DNA of 64,000 bases from Dongia_B sp035539215 (GTDB taxonomy: Bacteria; Pseudomonadota; Alphaproteobacteria; Dongiales; Dongiaceae): contig DATLIX010000091.1 of the NCBI GenBank assembly GCA_035539215.1, forward strand, positions 65,275 through 129,274, given 5' to 3'. The notes under the pieces are model-generated. The model saw only the letters and a program-made list of their open reading frames with translations. It was not told where the DNA came from and did no database searches. Position numbers and translations under genes: made by a program. Below are positions 1 through 8,427 of the stretch, piece after piece (positions within the stretch are counted from its first letter, which is position 1; the number at the start of each line of letters is the position of its first letter).

Positions 1-1
1 G

Positions 2-1054
2 GACAAGCCGGCCGATGAGGTACAGACCGAAAGACCCGCATCCCCCAGCCGCACGGATATAGCCTCTCCAAGGCGTGCCGGCGGCAAGAGCGCAGCGACA
101 AAGAAGAGCGGCGCAAATGCTGCGCAAAAGGGACGTTCCGCCATGGGCGGCAAGTCAGATGTGATGGGTGTCCTTATCTCCAAGCCCGACAAGCCGCTCT
201 GGCCGGATGCCGGCGACGGCAAGGCGGTGACGAAGCTGGACCTGGCGCAATATTACGAGGCGGTCGGGTCCTGGATGATACGCCATCTGCAAGGCCGCCC
301 CTGCTCCATCGTGCGAGCACCTGACGGCTATGCGGCCGAACAGTTCTTCCAGCGGCATGCCATGCCGGGCACATCGGCCCTGCTGAAGCTTGTCACCGTG
401 TTCGGTGACAAGAAGCCTTATCTGCAAGTGGATCGCGTCGAAGGGCTTGCCGCGCTGGCCCAGGTAGCCGCGTTGGAACTGCATCCATGGAACTGCCAGC
501 CAGGCTACCCCGAAATTCCCGGCCGGCTCGTCTTCGATCTCGATCCAGGGCCGGAAGTCGAATTCGCCGCCCTTATCGACGCGGCCACCGAACTCCGGGA
601 CCGGCTCGACGCCGTCGGGCTGGTGAGCTTCTGCAAGACCACCGGCGGCAAGGGCCTGCATGTGGTCACGCCTCTTGCCAGGCGCAAGAACGGCAAATTG
701 ACTTGGCCCCAGGCAAAGACTTTCGCCAAGGAGATCTGTACCCGCATGGCGAATGATGCGCCCGACCTATATATCGTCAATATGGCCAAGAAGCTGCGGA
801 CGGGCCGCATCTTTCTCGATTACCTGCGGAATGATCGCATGGCGACGGCGGTGGCCCCCTTGTCGCCACGCGCCCGGCCCGGCGCTACCGTATCGATGCC
901 GCTGACATGGAGCCAGGTCAGGTCAGGCCTGGATCCAACGCGCTATACCGTGCGGACGACACCGGCCCTTCTCCGCCGCACGAAGGCCTGGTCGGAATAC
1001 GACGATGGGGCGCGCCCATTGGAAGAGGCGATCGCGAAATTGGCGCGTCGATAA
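2..1054 (+). CDS. ligD: LigD C-terminal part: NHEJ primase-polymerase domain (5' end outside window)
   Basis: Open from the first base of the window, so this is the 3' end of a longer gene. A basic Lys/Ala/Ser-rich linker (to about nt 140) precedes a complete polymerase domain of the archaeo-eukaryotic primase type, as in LigD of bacterial non-homologous end joining. The domain starts near GVLISKPDKPLWP. It carries the metal-binding FDLDPGP motif (about nt 530-553) and the nucleotide-binding CKTTGGKGLHVVTPL motif (about nt 633-675). In LigD this domain adds nucleotides, often ribonucleotides, at broken ends before sealing. The linker position suggests the order ligase-(nuclease)-polymerase, with ligase upstream of the window. 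ATG at 143 is internal and not the true start. Two ku genes follow within 2.6 kb, supporting a complete NHEJ set. Confidence 0.93.
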   Translation, partial: DKPADEVQTERPASPSRTDIASPRRAGGKSAATKKSGANAAQKGRSAMGGKSDVMGVLISKPDKPLWPDAGDGKAVTKLDLAQYYEAVGSWMIRHLQGRPCSIVRAPDGYAAEQFFQRHAMPGTSALLKLVTVFGDKKPYLQVDRVEGLAALAQVAALELHPWNCQPGYPEIPGRLVFDLDPGPEVEFAALIDAATELRDRLDAVGLVSFCKTTGGKGLHVVTPLARRKNGKLTWPQAKTFAKEICTRMANDAPDLYIVNMAKKLRTGRIFLDYLRNDRMATAVAPLSPRARPGATVSMPLTWSQVRSGLDPTRYTVRTTPALLRRTKAWSEYDDGARPLEEAIAKLARR

Positions 1055-1196
1055 CGCCACGGCCGATGACAAGCCGCCGAAGGCCGATTGTCGACATGCG
1101 TTGGCAGGTATCCCTGCGCGCGCCATAAGGCCGCACAATCGCTCTCGCCAGCGCAGCGATACGCACAGTATCCCCCCTCCTTAATTCCCGTCTGAT

Positions 1197-1221
1197 GGAA
1201 CGATTACCCATCCGCGTCCTT
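1197..1221 (+). promoter_or_regulatory. Candidate EcfG-type (general stress) promoter
   Basis: GGAAC at 1197-1201, then 16 bases, then CCTT at 1218-1221, about 50 bp before the KGG-protein start. The alphaproteobacterial EcfG consensus is GGAAC-N16/17-CGTT, so the -35 is perfect and the -10 only partial. The same GGAAC-N16-CCTT arrangement recurs before the SDR gene at 26363. Confidence 0.4.
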
Positions 1222-1270
1222 ATAAAAAGGCACGTATTGAAGACAGATCCAGAAAAGGAAGGAGGTTTCA

Positions 1271-1549
1271 ATGGCCAATGAAAAGCGGGGTTTTGGCTCC
1301 ATGGATGAAGCGCGTCAGCGCGAGATCGCCAGCAAGGGCGGTCAGGCCAGCGGTGGAAATTTCAAGAACAACCCGGAGCGGGCCTCAGATGCCGGCCATC
1401 GCGGCGGGCAAGCCAGCGGCGGCAATTTCAAGAACAACCCGGAACGGGCGTCCGAAGCGGGGCGCCGGGGTGGTCAAATGAGCGGCGGCAATTTCAGGAA
1501 TAATCCCGAACGTGCGGCTGAAGCGGGTCGCAAAGGCGGCGAATCGTAA
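1271..1549 (+). CDS. KGG-repeat stress-induced protein
   Basis: A 92-residue, very hydrophilic protein built from three near-identical repeats of about 22 residues, each with a KGG/RGG turn and the core SGGNFKNNPERA. A final KGG lies near the C-terminus. This is the KGG repeat family (Con-10/GsiB-like), which accumulates under stress or starvation and is thought to be an intrinsically disordered protectant; the exact function is unknown. The start follows a strong GGAAGGAGG ribosome site. A GGAAC-type promoter lies upstream and an intrinsic terminator downstream, so it appears monocistronic. Confidence 0.9.
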   Translation: MANEKRGFGSMDEARQREIASKGGQASGGNFKNNPERASDAGHRGGQASGGNFKNNPERASEAGRRGGQMSGGNFRNNPERAAEAGRKGGES

Positions 1550-1568
1550 AGCAGCCGTCATTGCACCG

Positions 1569-1608
1569 AGAAAAGGAGGAGGGCGTCTCCCGGCTCTCCT
1601 CTTTTTTG
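1569..1608 (+). terminator. Rho-independent terminator after KGG gene
   Basis: An imperfect hairpin pairs AAAAGGAGGA with TCTCCTCTTTT and is followed by a run of six T. It lies 20 bp after the KGG stop codon. Confidence 0.7.
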
Positions 1609-1846
1609 TGCCAAGAGGATGCGAATTCTATCGCCTCTGATGCGGCAGCGATCCATCTACGCCGTATCCGAATCTCCCTCTCCATCCCCATTCCATTTTC
1701 GCCTTCGGACTCTCTCCGCCGCCGCGGTCTTCCTTCACGTTCCGGTGTTCTGCCTGTCGCGCTTGCAGGTACAGACCAGCACGGGAACAAAGTCACCGAT
1801 GTTCTTATTAATGTTGCATCTGTGTCCCTTGAGAAGGAGTCTCTCC

Positions 1847-2608
1847 ATGAAGCGTGCTTTGTTGGCGGCCGGTGCCGCTATTTTCCTCGCGTCCCTGCAA
1901 CCCTCTGCCGGTATCGCCGACACGACCACGAGCGTTACCAATTCCAGTGAAACGGATGCCGGTGCTTTGATCGGCAAGAAAGTCGTCGATGCCAATAACG
2001 ATACGGTCGGGAAAATCGACAGCGTGCTGGTAAATGCCGACGGCAAGGTGAACGCTGTCGTCGTCGATGTCAGTTCCTGGCTCGAAAGCAAGAAGCTGGT
2101 ATCGGTTGAGTGGAGCGATCTGAAACTCAATGCCGACGGCAATGTCGTTACCAGCCTCAGCAAGGACCAGGCAAAGCAGGCAGCTGACTATAACTATAAG
2201 AACGAGCACCTGCGCGGCCACGTGTTCACCAGCAATAACGAGCTCTACCAGACCAATGGCGAGGCGGCGAGCCAGACTGCGGCGAACACGCAGACCGATA
2301 CCACTGCCGAGAAAGGCCAGAGCGGTCTGAAGAATTCAGACGGCAGCGTGAATGCCAGCGAAGTCATCGGCCTGCAGGTGCGCAATCCGGAAAACCAAAG
2401 TGTCGGTAAGATCAGCGAGGTTCTGCTGAACAACAAAGGCAGTGCCAACGGCGTCATTGTCGATGTCGGCGGCTTTCTCGGGATGGGAACACATCCCGTG
2501 CGACTGAAATGGAATGAGATCCAGTTGCATGAAAACGGCAGCGACGATTTCGCCAGCACGTCCATGACCAAGGACCAGTTGAAGCAACTGCCGATCGTCA
2601 AACGATAA
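1847..2608 (+). CDS. Exported protein with two PRC-barrel domains
   Basis: 253 residues. The ATG at 1847 is preferred because GAGAAGGAG precedes it and it begins a clean signal peptide (MKRALLAAGAAIFLASLQPSAG, cleavage near residue 24-25); the open frame reaches upstream to 1619 only by chance. Two PRC-barrel segments follow. The first is around residues 38-95 (ALIGKKVVDANNDTVGKIDS) and the second around residues 167-230 (VIGLQVRNPENQSVGKISE). They are joined by a Gln/Thr/Asn-rich linker. PRC-barrel proteins of this exported type are common in alphaproteobacteria next to stress genes, but have no defined biochemical role. The neighbours (KGG protein, ku) suggest stress-related expression. Confidence 0.85.
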   Translation: MKRALLAAGAAIFLASLQPSAGIADTTTSVTNSSETDAGALIGKKVVDANNDTVGKIDSVLVNADGKVNAVVVDVSSWLESKKLVSVEWSDLKLNADGNVVTSLSKDQAKQAADYNYKNEHLRGHVFTSNNELYQTNGEAASQTAANTQTDTTAEKGQSGLKNSDGSVNASEVIGLQVRNPENQSVGKISEVLLNNKGSANGVIVDVGGFLGMGTHPVRLKWNEIQLHENGSDDFASTSMTKDQLKQLPIVKR

Positions 2609-2676
2609 AGGGGATGCGGATGGCGAGCAGCCTGCTGGGCAGCTTGCCATCCGCCCCGAATCTCTTGAGGAGGGAT

Positions 2677-3546
2677 ATGGCGACGCAAATCCGGGCCATC
2701 TGGAAAGGCTATCTGAAGATCGCCCAAGTAACTTGTGCTGTGGCGCTCTACACGGCCGTTTCGACCTCCGAAAGGCTCACCTTTCATACCCTCAATCGGA
2801 AGACCGGCCATCGCGTCCATCGTCAGCTCATCGACAGCGAGACCGGAAAGCCCGTTGATCGCGAAGATCAGGTAAAGGGATACCAGGTGGAAAAGGATGA
2901 CTATGTCGTCCTCGAACCTGAGGAAATTTCGGCGACGATTCCGGTCAGCAATAAAATACTGGAAATCGACTCATTCATCGCTTGCGATGATATCGACAGC
3001 GTCTATTTCGATCGTCCGTACTATCTTGCCCCCGCGAACAAGGACGCCACCGAGGCCTTCTATCTTATCCGCGAGGGACTGAAAAAGGCATCCGTGGCGG
3101 CAGTCGCGCAAGCGGTCCTCTTCAGACGGGTCCACGCACTTCTTATCCGCGCCCACGGACCCGGACTGATCGCCACCATGCTGAACTACGATTACGAAGT
3201 CCGGTCCGCAAAGGAAGCTTTTGCCGATATTCCCAAGCTCACTATCAAGCGGGAGATGCTCGACCTTGCCAAGCATATCATCGAGACCAAGTCCGGCAAA
3301 TTCGACCCCAAGGCATATGATGATCGCTATGAAAATGCCCTGGCGGACCTGGTCAGAGCCAAGCTCGCGGGCAAGCCGCTAAAGCCCAAAAAGCCCGCCA
3401 AGACCGGCGAGGTCGTCGATCTCATGGAAGCATTGCGCCGCAGCGCCGGCGGAACCAAATCAGCTGGAGCCGCCAAACGGCCCGCGAGAAAGAAGGCGGC
3501 CAAGCGAAAAAGCCCGGCGGGAACGGCGCGCCGCAAGGCCAGCTGA
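2677..3546 (+). CDS. ku: Ku protein (NHEJ DNA-end binding), first copy
   Basis: 289 residues. Start set at the ATG preceded by GAGGAGGG, giving the family-typical N-terminus MATQIRAIWKGYLKI; the frame extends upstream without a better site. It has the Ku core (FHTLNRKTGHRVHRQ, VKGYQVEKDDYVVLEPEE, SVYFDRPYYLAP) and a Lys/Arg/Ala-rich C-terminal tail from about residue 235 that probably aids DNA binding. Unusual for bacterial Ku, the conserved beta-strand after WKGYLKI reads AQVTCAVALYTAVSTSERL. The bacterial homodimer threads onto broken ends and recruits LigD, whose polymerase part is encoded just upstream. It is convergent with the second ku gene. Confidence 0.93.
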   Translation: MATQIRAIWKGYLKIAQVTCAVALYTAVSTSERLTFHTLNRKTGHRVHRQLIDSETGKPVDREDQVKGYQVEKDDYVVLEPEEISATIPVSNKILEIDSFIACDDIDSVYFDRPYYLAPANKDATEAFYLIREGLKKASVAAVAQAVLFRRVHALLIRAHGPGLIATMLNYDYEVRSAKEAFADIPKLTIKREMLDLAKHIIETKSGKFDPKAYDDRYENALADLVRAKLAGKPLKPKKPAKTGEVVDLMEALRRSAGGTKSAGAAKRPARKKAAKRKSPAGTARRKAS

Positions 3547-3556
3547 GCGCGATCAG

Positions 3557-4360
3557 CTATTTCTTATGGCGCGTTTCCTGGGCCAGGCTGCGCCGCAGCG
3601 CTTCGGTAATATCGATAACGTTATCCCCCCGCTGAGGCGTATCGCGCTTTGATTTACTCTTGCGGCGCGCGCCTTTCTTCTTATCCGCGATAATCTCCAG
3701 CAGATGTTCCTGGACTGGATCGTGGACCATTTTCGGACTCCAGTCCGTGGCCTTTTCGGTAATCAGCTTCTCGACCATCGTCACAAGCTTGGCGTCCGGC
3801 TTGGCGGCCCGGATATCGCCAAAATAGGCTTTGGGATCCCGCACCTCATCGCCGTAGCGCAGGGTCCACAGAATGATCCCCCGATCACGGGGCCGAAGCA
3901 TGACCGCCCGTTCACGTCCATACATGACGAGCCGCGAGATTCCCACGGTCTTGGTTGCCACCATAGCCTCGCGAATGACGGCGAAGGCTTCCTCCCCCAC
4001 GGGATCATCCGGAAAGAGGAAGTGCGGCTGGTCGTACCAGATCCATTCGATGCTGTCGGCCGGCGCGAACATGTCGATATCGATTGTCCGCGTGCTCTCC
4101 AGGGCGACGGCATCGAGCTCCTCGTCTTCGAGCATGACGTAATCGCCCTCACCTTTCTGATATCCTTTTACCTGATCCCCTTCCCCGACCACCTTGCCAG
4201 AATCCGCGTCGACATACCGGCTGACAACCCGGTGGCCGGTAGCCCGATTGAGAACGTGGAAACGGACCCGGTCACGCTCCGTGGTCGCCGGCATCATCTG
4301 CACCGGGCATGTCACGAGCGACAATTTCAAGTAACCTTTCCAGAAGGTACGCGGCGGCAT
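3557..4360 (-). CDS. ku: Ku protein (NHEJ DNA-end binding), second copy
   Basis: 267 residues, starting MPPRTFWKGYLKLSLVTCPV with GGGAG upstream; an alternative start 13 codons earlier has no good ribosome site. Core Ku motifs are present (FHVLNRATGHRVVSRYVD, DQVKGYQKGEGDYVMLEDEE, WYDQPHFLFPDD) with a short basic tail. It shares the core with the other ku but is clearly a paralogue, not a recent duplicate. The two genes converge with 10 bp between stops. Multiple Ku paralogues occur in rhizobia, where pairs can heterodimerise or serve different growth phases; whether that holds here is inference. A GGAAC-type promoter candidate lies upstream. Confidence 0.93.
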   Translation of the reverse strand: MPPRTFWKGYLKLSLVTCPVQMMPATTERDRVRFHVLNRATGHRVVSRYVDADSGKVVGEGDQVKGYQKGEGDYVMLEDEELDAVALESTRTIDIDMFAPADSIEWIWYDQPHFLFPDDPVGEEAFAVIREAMVATKTVGISRLVMYGRERAVMLRPRDRGIILWTLRYGDEVRDPKAYFGDIRAAKPDAKLVTMVEKLITEKATDWSPKMVHDPVQEHLLEIIADKKKGARRKSKSKRDTPQRGDNVIDITEALRRSLAQETRHKK

Positions 4361-4388
4361 AGCGGTTCTCCCGTGAAGCTGGGAACAC

Positions 4389-4412
4389 AACGCGATCACT
4401 TCGCAATGTTCC
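4389..4412 (-). promoter_or_regulatory. Candidate EcfG-type promoter before second ku
   Basis: On the minus strand GGAAC is followed by 15 bases and CGTT, 29 bp upstream of the ku start. The -10 matches EcfG (CGTT), but the spacer is one base shorter than the usual 16-17. Confidence 0.35.
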
Positions 4413-4517
4413 TGGCGCTCCAGCGCCCTTCACCTACGGGAAAGAGCCGGAACGATCGTTATCTTCATGCTTAGGGGGCGATGCCCGGCGGACGCATCAA
4501 CCCGCTTCGGTCGCTGA

Positions 4518-4985
4518 CTAACAGGAAGCATCGCATTGGGCAGGAAGGCGTAAGTCTTGTGTCAGCAAGACCACTTCGAGGTGGTCATCGACGCGCGTGC
4601 CGCCGCGATTCCGCAGAGCCCGCTCACAGGCGACACGGATGACCTTTCCGTAGTCAAGAACCAGTCGCAAATTCCCCAGCACCGGGGTCGCATGCAGGCC
4701 TTCGGCAACGAAATTTCGCGGCAATACAAATACCAGCGCGCTGTCGCCAAGCTGGGCCGGCCAGCGATAATCCTCTGGTTCAACGTAGATGTATGAAAAG
4801 AATTCGATCTCCGCGTCTTGCATGGCCACCTCGGCGAGCCTGGCGTTAGCTTGGCCCCGTAATTTCCAAACGCCGGTCACAGCTATTTGTTCCGCTCTTT
4901 CCCATCTGCATAGATTCCAGCGCAACCTGACCAGCAGCTTGCGCCGCAGGAACAAATCTTGGGTCGGTTGGCGAAAGCAACCCAC
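4518..4985 (-). CDS. Hypothetical protein, possibly a frameshifted gene
   Basis: A 155-codon frame from a GTG, with a protein-like middle (EIEFFSYIYVEPEDYRWPAQ, then a Leu/Val-rich segment ending VVLLTQDLRLPAQ). I do not recognise it. Immediately upstream on the same strand another frame (5071-4883) begins plausibly (MFFDVETPRLRFPGDQLF) and overlaps in a different phase. One interpretation is a single gene of about 180 residues broken by a one-base frameshift near 4960-4985. No clear ribosome site precedes the GTG. This is the only coding candidate between ku and the racemase-like gene; the rest of 4413-5214 shows nothing. Confidence 0.35.
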   Translation of the reverse strand: MGCFRQPTQDLFLRRKLLVRLRWNLCRWERAEQIAVTGVWKLRGQANARLAEVAMQDAEIEFFSYIYVEPEDYRWPAQLGDSALVFVLPRNFVAEGLHATPVLGNLRLVLDYGKVIRVACERALRNRGGTRVDDHLEVVLLTQDLRLPAQCDASC

Positions 4986-5214
4986 TTGAGAATAGTTTCG
5001 TCAGGAGGGAGGCGAAACAGCTGATCGCCCGGAAAGCGCAATCTTGGCGTCTCGACGTCGAAGAACATCAATAGACTCGCGTTCCTCCTGTCAGCACAAG
5101 ATAGTCGAAGGAGAGTTCAGCCCGCCAAAGTAGCCGTTGATCACGCCATAACATTTGTTAATCTGACCCCCTATTTTTCAGGCGAAGCAGCGCTTTGACT
5201 ATAAGGGGCACCAG

Positions 5215-6249
5215 ATGCGCAGTTCGAAAACGCTTCACGTCGTCAATTGTCACGCTGAAGGCGAGGTCGGCGACGTGATCGTGGGTGGCGTCGCCCCGCC
5301 CCCGGGCGCCACGCTGTGGGAGCAGCGGCGCTTCATTGCCGAGGACCAGACCTTGCGCAATTTCGTGCTGAACGAGCCTCGCGGCGGCGTCTTTCGTCAT
5401 GTCAATCTACTAGTGCCGCCGAAAGATCCGCGCGCGCAGATGGGCTGGATCATCATGGAGCCGGAAGACACGCCGCCGATGTCCGGTTCCAATTCCATCT
5501 GCGTCGCGACCGTCCTGCTGGATAGCGGCATCCTGCCGATGACCGAACCCGTTACCAAGCTGGTACTGGAGGCGCCTGGCGGGCTGATCGAGGCAACGGC
5601 GCAATGCCGCAACGGCAAGGCGGAGCGCATCACGATCCGCAACCTTCCCTCCTTCGTCGACAAGCTCGATGCCACGATCGAGGTTCCCGGCCTCGGCAGC
5701 CTGACCGTTGATACCGCCTATGGCGGCGACAGTTTCGTGCTGGTCGACGGCAGGGCGCTGGGTTTCTCAATCAAGCCGGACGAAGCCCGCGATATCGCTG
5801 TTATCGGCATGAAGATCACCAAGGCAGCCAATGAGCAGCTTGGCTTCACCCATCCGACCAATGCGGACTGGGACCACATCTCCTTCTGTCAGGTGACGGC
5901 ACCGCTGGAACGTGACGAGGGCGTCTTGTCCGGCTTCAATGCCGTCGCCATCCGTCCCGGCAAGATCGACCGCTCGCCCACCGGCACCGGCTGCTCCGCC
6001 CGCATGGCCGTCCTTCATGCGCGCGGCATGATGAAGGTCGGCGATCGCTTCATCGGTCGCGCGATCACCGGCTCCCGCTTCGATTGCGCCATCGCCGCCG
6101 CAACGGAGGTCGGCGGCCGATCCGCCATCATTCCTACCATCACGGGCCGTGCCTGGATCACTGGCACGCAGCAGATCATGCTCGACCCCGACGACCCCTG
6201 GCCGCAGGGCTATCGCCTTTCCGACACTTGGCCCGATATCGGTGCCTGA
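5215..6249 (+). CDS. Proline racemase superfamily enzyme, Ser/Cys type (probable trans-3-hydroxy-L-proline dehydratase)
   Basis: 344 residues, full length for the family. The first active-site position, Cys in proline and 4-hydroxyproline racemases (MCGHN), is Ser90 here (MSGSNSICVATVLL). The second, Cys260, is kept in RSPTGTGCSARMAVLHARG. The Ser/Cys or Thr/Cys pattern is known for trans-3-hydroxy-L-proline dehydratases, which make 1-pyrroline-2-carboxylate; some Ser/Cys members also epimerise 4-hydroxyproline. A cytosolic role in hydroxyproline breakdown is therefore likely, but a simple proline racemase is unlikely. No pyrroline carboxylate reductase or transporter is adjacent, so the pathway is not confirmed by context. 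The gene stands alone, 230 bp downstream of any other frame. Confidence 0.85.
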   Translation: MRSSKTLHVVNCHAEGEVGDVIVGGVAPPPGATLWEQRRFIAEDQTLRNFVLNEPRGGVFRHVNLLVPPKDPRAQMGWIIMEPEDTPPMSGSNSICVATVLLDSGILPMTEPVTKLVLEAPGGLIEATAQCRNGKAERITIRNLPSFVDKLDATIEVPGLGSLTVDTAYGGDSFVLVDGRALGFSIKPDEARDIAVIGMKITKAANEQLGFTHPTNADWDHISFCQVTAPLERDEGVLSGFNAVAIRPGKIDRSPTGTGCSARMAVLHARGMMKVGDRFIGRAITGSRFDCAIAAATEVGGRSAIIPTITGRAWITGTQQIMLDPDDPWPQGYRLSDTWPDIGA

Positions 6250-6443
6250 TGCCGCTCGCCTCGCCCCCCGGCGTGATTTCGCCCTGGGTAAATTTTCGCC
6301 CCTGGATAAATATGTCGGGTTGCAGCGTCAGCGGTACTTGGTGACATGGCCCGCCGAGATTCCTTAAAAAGCAGCCACGCGCAATTTTCGAAGAAATTCC
6401 ACGTCAATCCATCCCTGGTCCGTTGACGCCGGGGCCAACAAGA

Positions 6444-6473
6444 GGTTTTCTTGCGGGGCATAATTTTCTTGTG
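6444..6473 (+). promoter_or_regulatory. Paired TTTTCTTG direct repeats before small orphan gene
   Basis: GTTTTCTTGCGGG and ATTTTCTTGTGAG start 18 bp apart (TTTTC at 6446 and 6464), about 40 bp before the ATG at 6505. The same core occurs twice upstream of ssuD (9752-9788, minus strand), and a TTTTCTCG version occurs before both ssuA genes. This may be a binding site for a regulator of sulfur starvation, or simply overlap a promoter. Confidence 0.4.
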
Positions 6474-6504
6474 AGAGATAAAACAGGTATGGGAGGCCTC
6501 AGCG

Positions 6505-6759
6505 ATGTCGTCGACAATGCTTCTGACCGGCACACCTGTAATTGCGGCGCGGCGACGGGCAGCTGGCCCACGTAAGCGGCGCTTCGACCAACGTGCACAG
6601 AACGACCTACGTCACCTGCTGGCGGCCCTGAGAGAGATCGGCGATCGACCGAACCTGGAACAGCTATTGCTGCGCTATGAGGTCAGCAAAGCCCGATTGA
6701 CGGCCTTTGTACGAAAGGCCGAAGCCGAAGCCCTCATCACCGAAAGCTGCTGCCAGTAA
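6505..6759 (+). CDS. Small basic protein of unknown function
   Basis: 84 residues, unrecognised. The N-terminal 30 residues are Arg/Ala-rich and probably disordered. Residues 27-80 are predicted helical by eye (QRAQNDLRHLLAALREI, then LEQLLLRYEVSKARLTAFVR), a layout compatible with a small helix-turn-helix or other DNA-binding fold. GGGAGG lies 11 bp before the ATG. The upstream repeats are shared with the sulfonate genes, which tie it to that locus by sequence rather than by operon; the next gene is convergent. Function is not assigned. Confidence 0.5.
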   Translation: MSSTMLLTGTPVIAARRRAAGPRKRRFDQRAQNDLRHLLAALREIGDRPNLEQLLLRYEVSKARLTAFVRKAEAEALITESCCQ

Positions 6760-6966
6760 GCGCAGCAGCCGCACGGGCAGATCGTCACGGAGAGATCGTC
6801 GGCGGGGTCTACCGGTGTCTTGTCTCGTCAGGACTTGTCAGGGGCTTAACCGACTTCGCGATGATCGCTGCTCATCCCGGTTGACGCCGCCGCTCCTCGC
6901 CGGATGCGGGATCGACGATCAGAATGCAGGCCACAGCAGCTTCGCCCTCACCTGAAGAGTTTGCGC

Positions 6967-8409
6967 TCAGGCGTAGGCTGCCCGTCGCCGCTCCAGGTTG
7001 CTCGCGGCATTCTCCAGCCAGTCGGAGACTTGCAAGGCAACATCCCTCGCCTGCAACGTCACCTGCGGCAGCCCCATCAGCTCGCCGAAAGTGAACCGCG
7101 CTGCGGGGCCGGCGACCAGCAGAGTCGGCTGTCCGTGCCCAGCAAGGTCGATGACGCGGCTTGCACGATCGACATGGATGCCAAGATGCAGCGGATCGGC
7201 CGCCAGCAATCCCCCGTCGCTCAGCGATTGCAGAACCGGATTGCCGGCGATCAGCGATGCATGATCCGGTCCCGTACAATTGACGATCGCATGGAAATGA
7301 CGTTCCTGCAGCGCGCCCGGCGCTGCGCTGCGGGGGCGCAATTTCACGCGGAACACTTCCTGTTCGAAGGCGACTTTGGTAAAGGATCCGGCAATAATCT
7401 GCAGACCCCTGCGCTTTAACTCCGCCTGCAGCACGGCATCTATCTGCGGAGCGATCTGATAGCGATGCGAGTCCCAATAGGGCCGCAGATGCCGGTTAAA
7501 ACGCCGTTTTTCAACCAGCGGCAGACTGCTCCAGATGGCAAACGCCTGTTGTCTGATAGCATCGATCGCGTCTTCCCAGGGGCGCCCTTCCCGCTGCAAT
7601 TCGGCGGCGACACGCCGCACGCGCTGTAGCAAGGATGATACGGTCGTTGCCGGGTCACTGGAGAAATCGCCATAAGCCTCAACCGGCAAGGCCGTGCGCG
7701 GTTGCGGCAACTGCCCGCGCCGGGAGATCGCCGTGATCTGCCCGGCATGTCCGCGGGCGCGCAGGGAAGCGACCGTATCGGCCATGGTGAGGCCCGTGCC
7801 GATCACCAGGACCCAGTCTTCGCTGCGGACCGGCTTCAGGGCGCCCTTGCTCCAGGGATTGCCGATGAAGCGGGGATGCCCGGCAACCGCCGCAAAGGCC
7901 GAGGGTATGGCGGGTTGCGGATGACCGGTGGCGAGGACGATCAGATCGGCTTCGAGACTCTGTCCGTCCTTCAGGGCAATGCGATAGCCGCCTTCGGATG
8001 GCGTGACGCCCGTCGCCACGGTTTGTAGATGGCGGAACTGGATGCCGGGCGCCTGCTGGGCTGCCGCACGGACCAGGCCGTCGACATAGCGCCCAAATAC
8101 CTGGCGACGCGGATAGGCGCGGCCGTCGGCGAGAATAGCACCGGGATCACCCGCGGCATCGGGGGATTGGCGAAACCAGCGGTCGAAATGCTCGGGTTCA
8201 TCCGGCAGCGGGGTCATGCGCGACGCCGCCACATTGACCCGGTGTTCCGCATCTTCCGTAGAATAGGCGAGACCGGCGCCGATGACGGCGCGCGGCTCGA
8301 CCACGGTCAATGAAAACGGCTTATCGTGGGCGGCTCTGAGAAGATGCAGCGCCACGGTCGCGCCGGCGAAGCCACCGCCGATGACGACAATATGCGGCTT
8401 CGCGGCCAT
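6967..8409 (-). CDS. FAD/NAD(P)-binding protein of the NAD_binding_9 type, partner of SsuD
   Basis: 480 residues from the ATG; a TTG three codons upstream is also possible. The N-terminus is an FAD Rossmann fold (HIVVIGGGFAGATVALHLL), followed by GAGLAYST and a second dinucleotide motif (VLVIGTGLTMADTVASL) near residue 200. This resembles the family of FAD-dependent NAD(P) oxidoreductases annotated as hydroxyacylglutathione- or YdhS-like proteins. It lies 18 bp downstream of ssuD in the same direction, so the two are co-transcribed. No ssuE flavin reductase is seen in the window; one inference is that this protein supplies reduced flavin or processes the aldehyde product. The true reaction is unknown. 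Confidence 0.8.
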   Translation of the reverse strand: MAAKPHIVVIGGGFAGATVALHLLRAAHDKPFSLTVVEPRAVIGAGLAYSTEDAEHRVNVAASRMTPLPDEPEHFDRWFRQSPDAAGDPGAILADGRAYPRRQVFGRYVDGLVRAAAQQAPGIQFRHLQTVATGVTPSEGGYRIALKDGQSLEADLIVLATGHPQPAIPSAFAAVAGHPRFIGNPWSKGALKPVRSEDWVLVIGTGLTMADTVASLRARGHAGQITAISRRGQLPQPRTALPVEAYGDFSSDPATTVSSLLQRVRRVAAELQREGRPWEDAIDAIRQQAFAIWSSLPLVEKRRFNRHLRPYWDSHRYQIAPQIDAVLQAELKRRGLQIIAGSFTKVAFEQEVFRVKLRPRSAAPGALQERHFHAIVNCTGPDHASLIAGNPVLQSLSDGGLLAADPLHLGIHVDRASRVIDLAGHGQPTLLVAGPAARFTFGELMGLPQVTLQARDVALQVSDWLENAASNLERRRAAYA

Positions 8410-8427
8410 GGCAGGCAATGATCCCGA

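Noticed and set aside
155..661. 168-residue minus-strand frame in ligD, and many similar frames in all GC-rich genes.
   Set aside because: Antisense shadows from codon-position GC bias; no ribosome site or domain.
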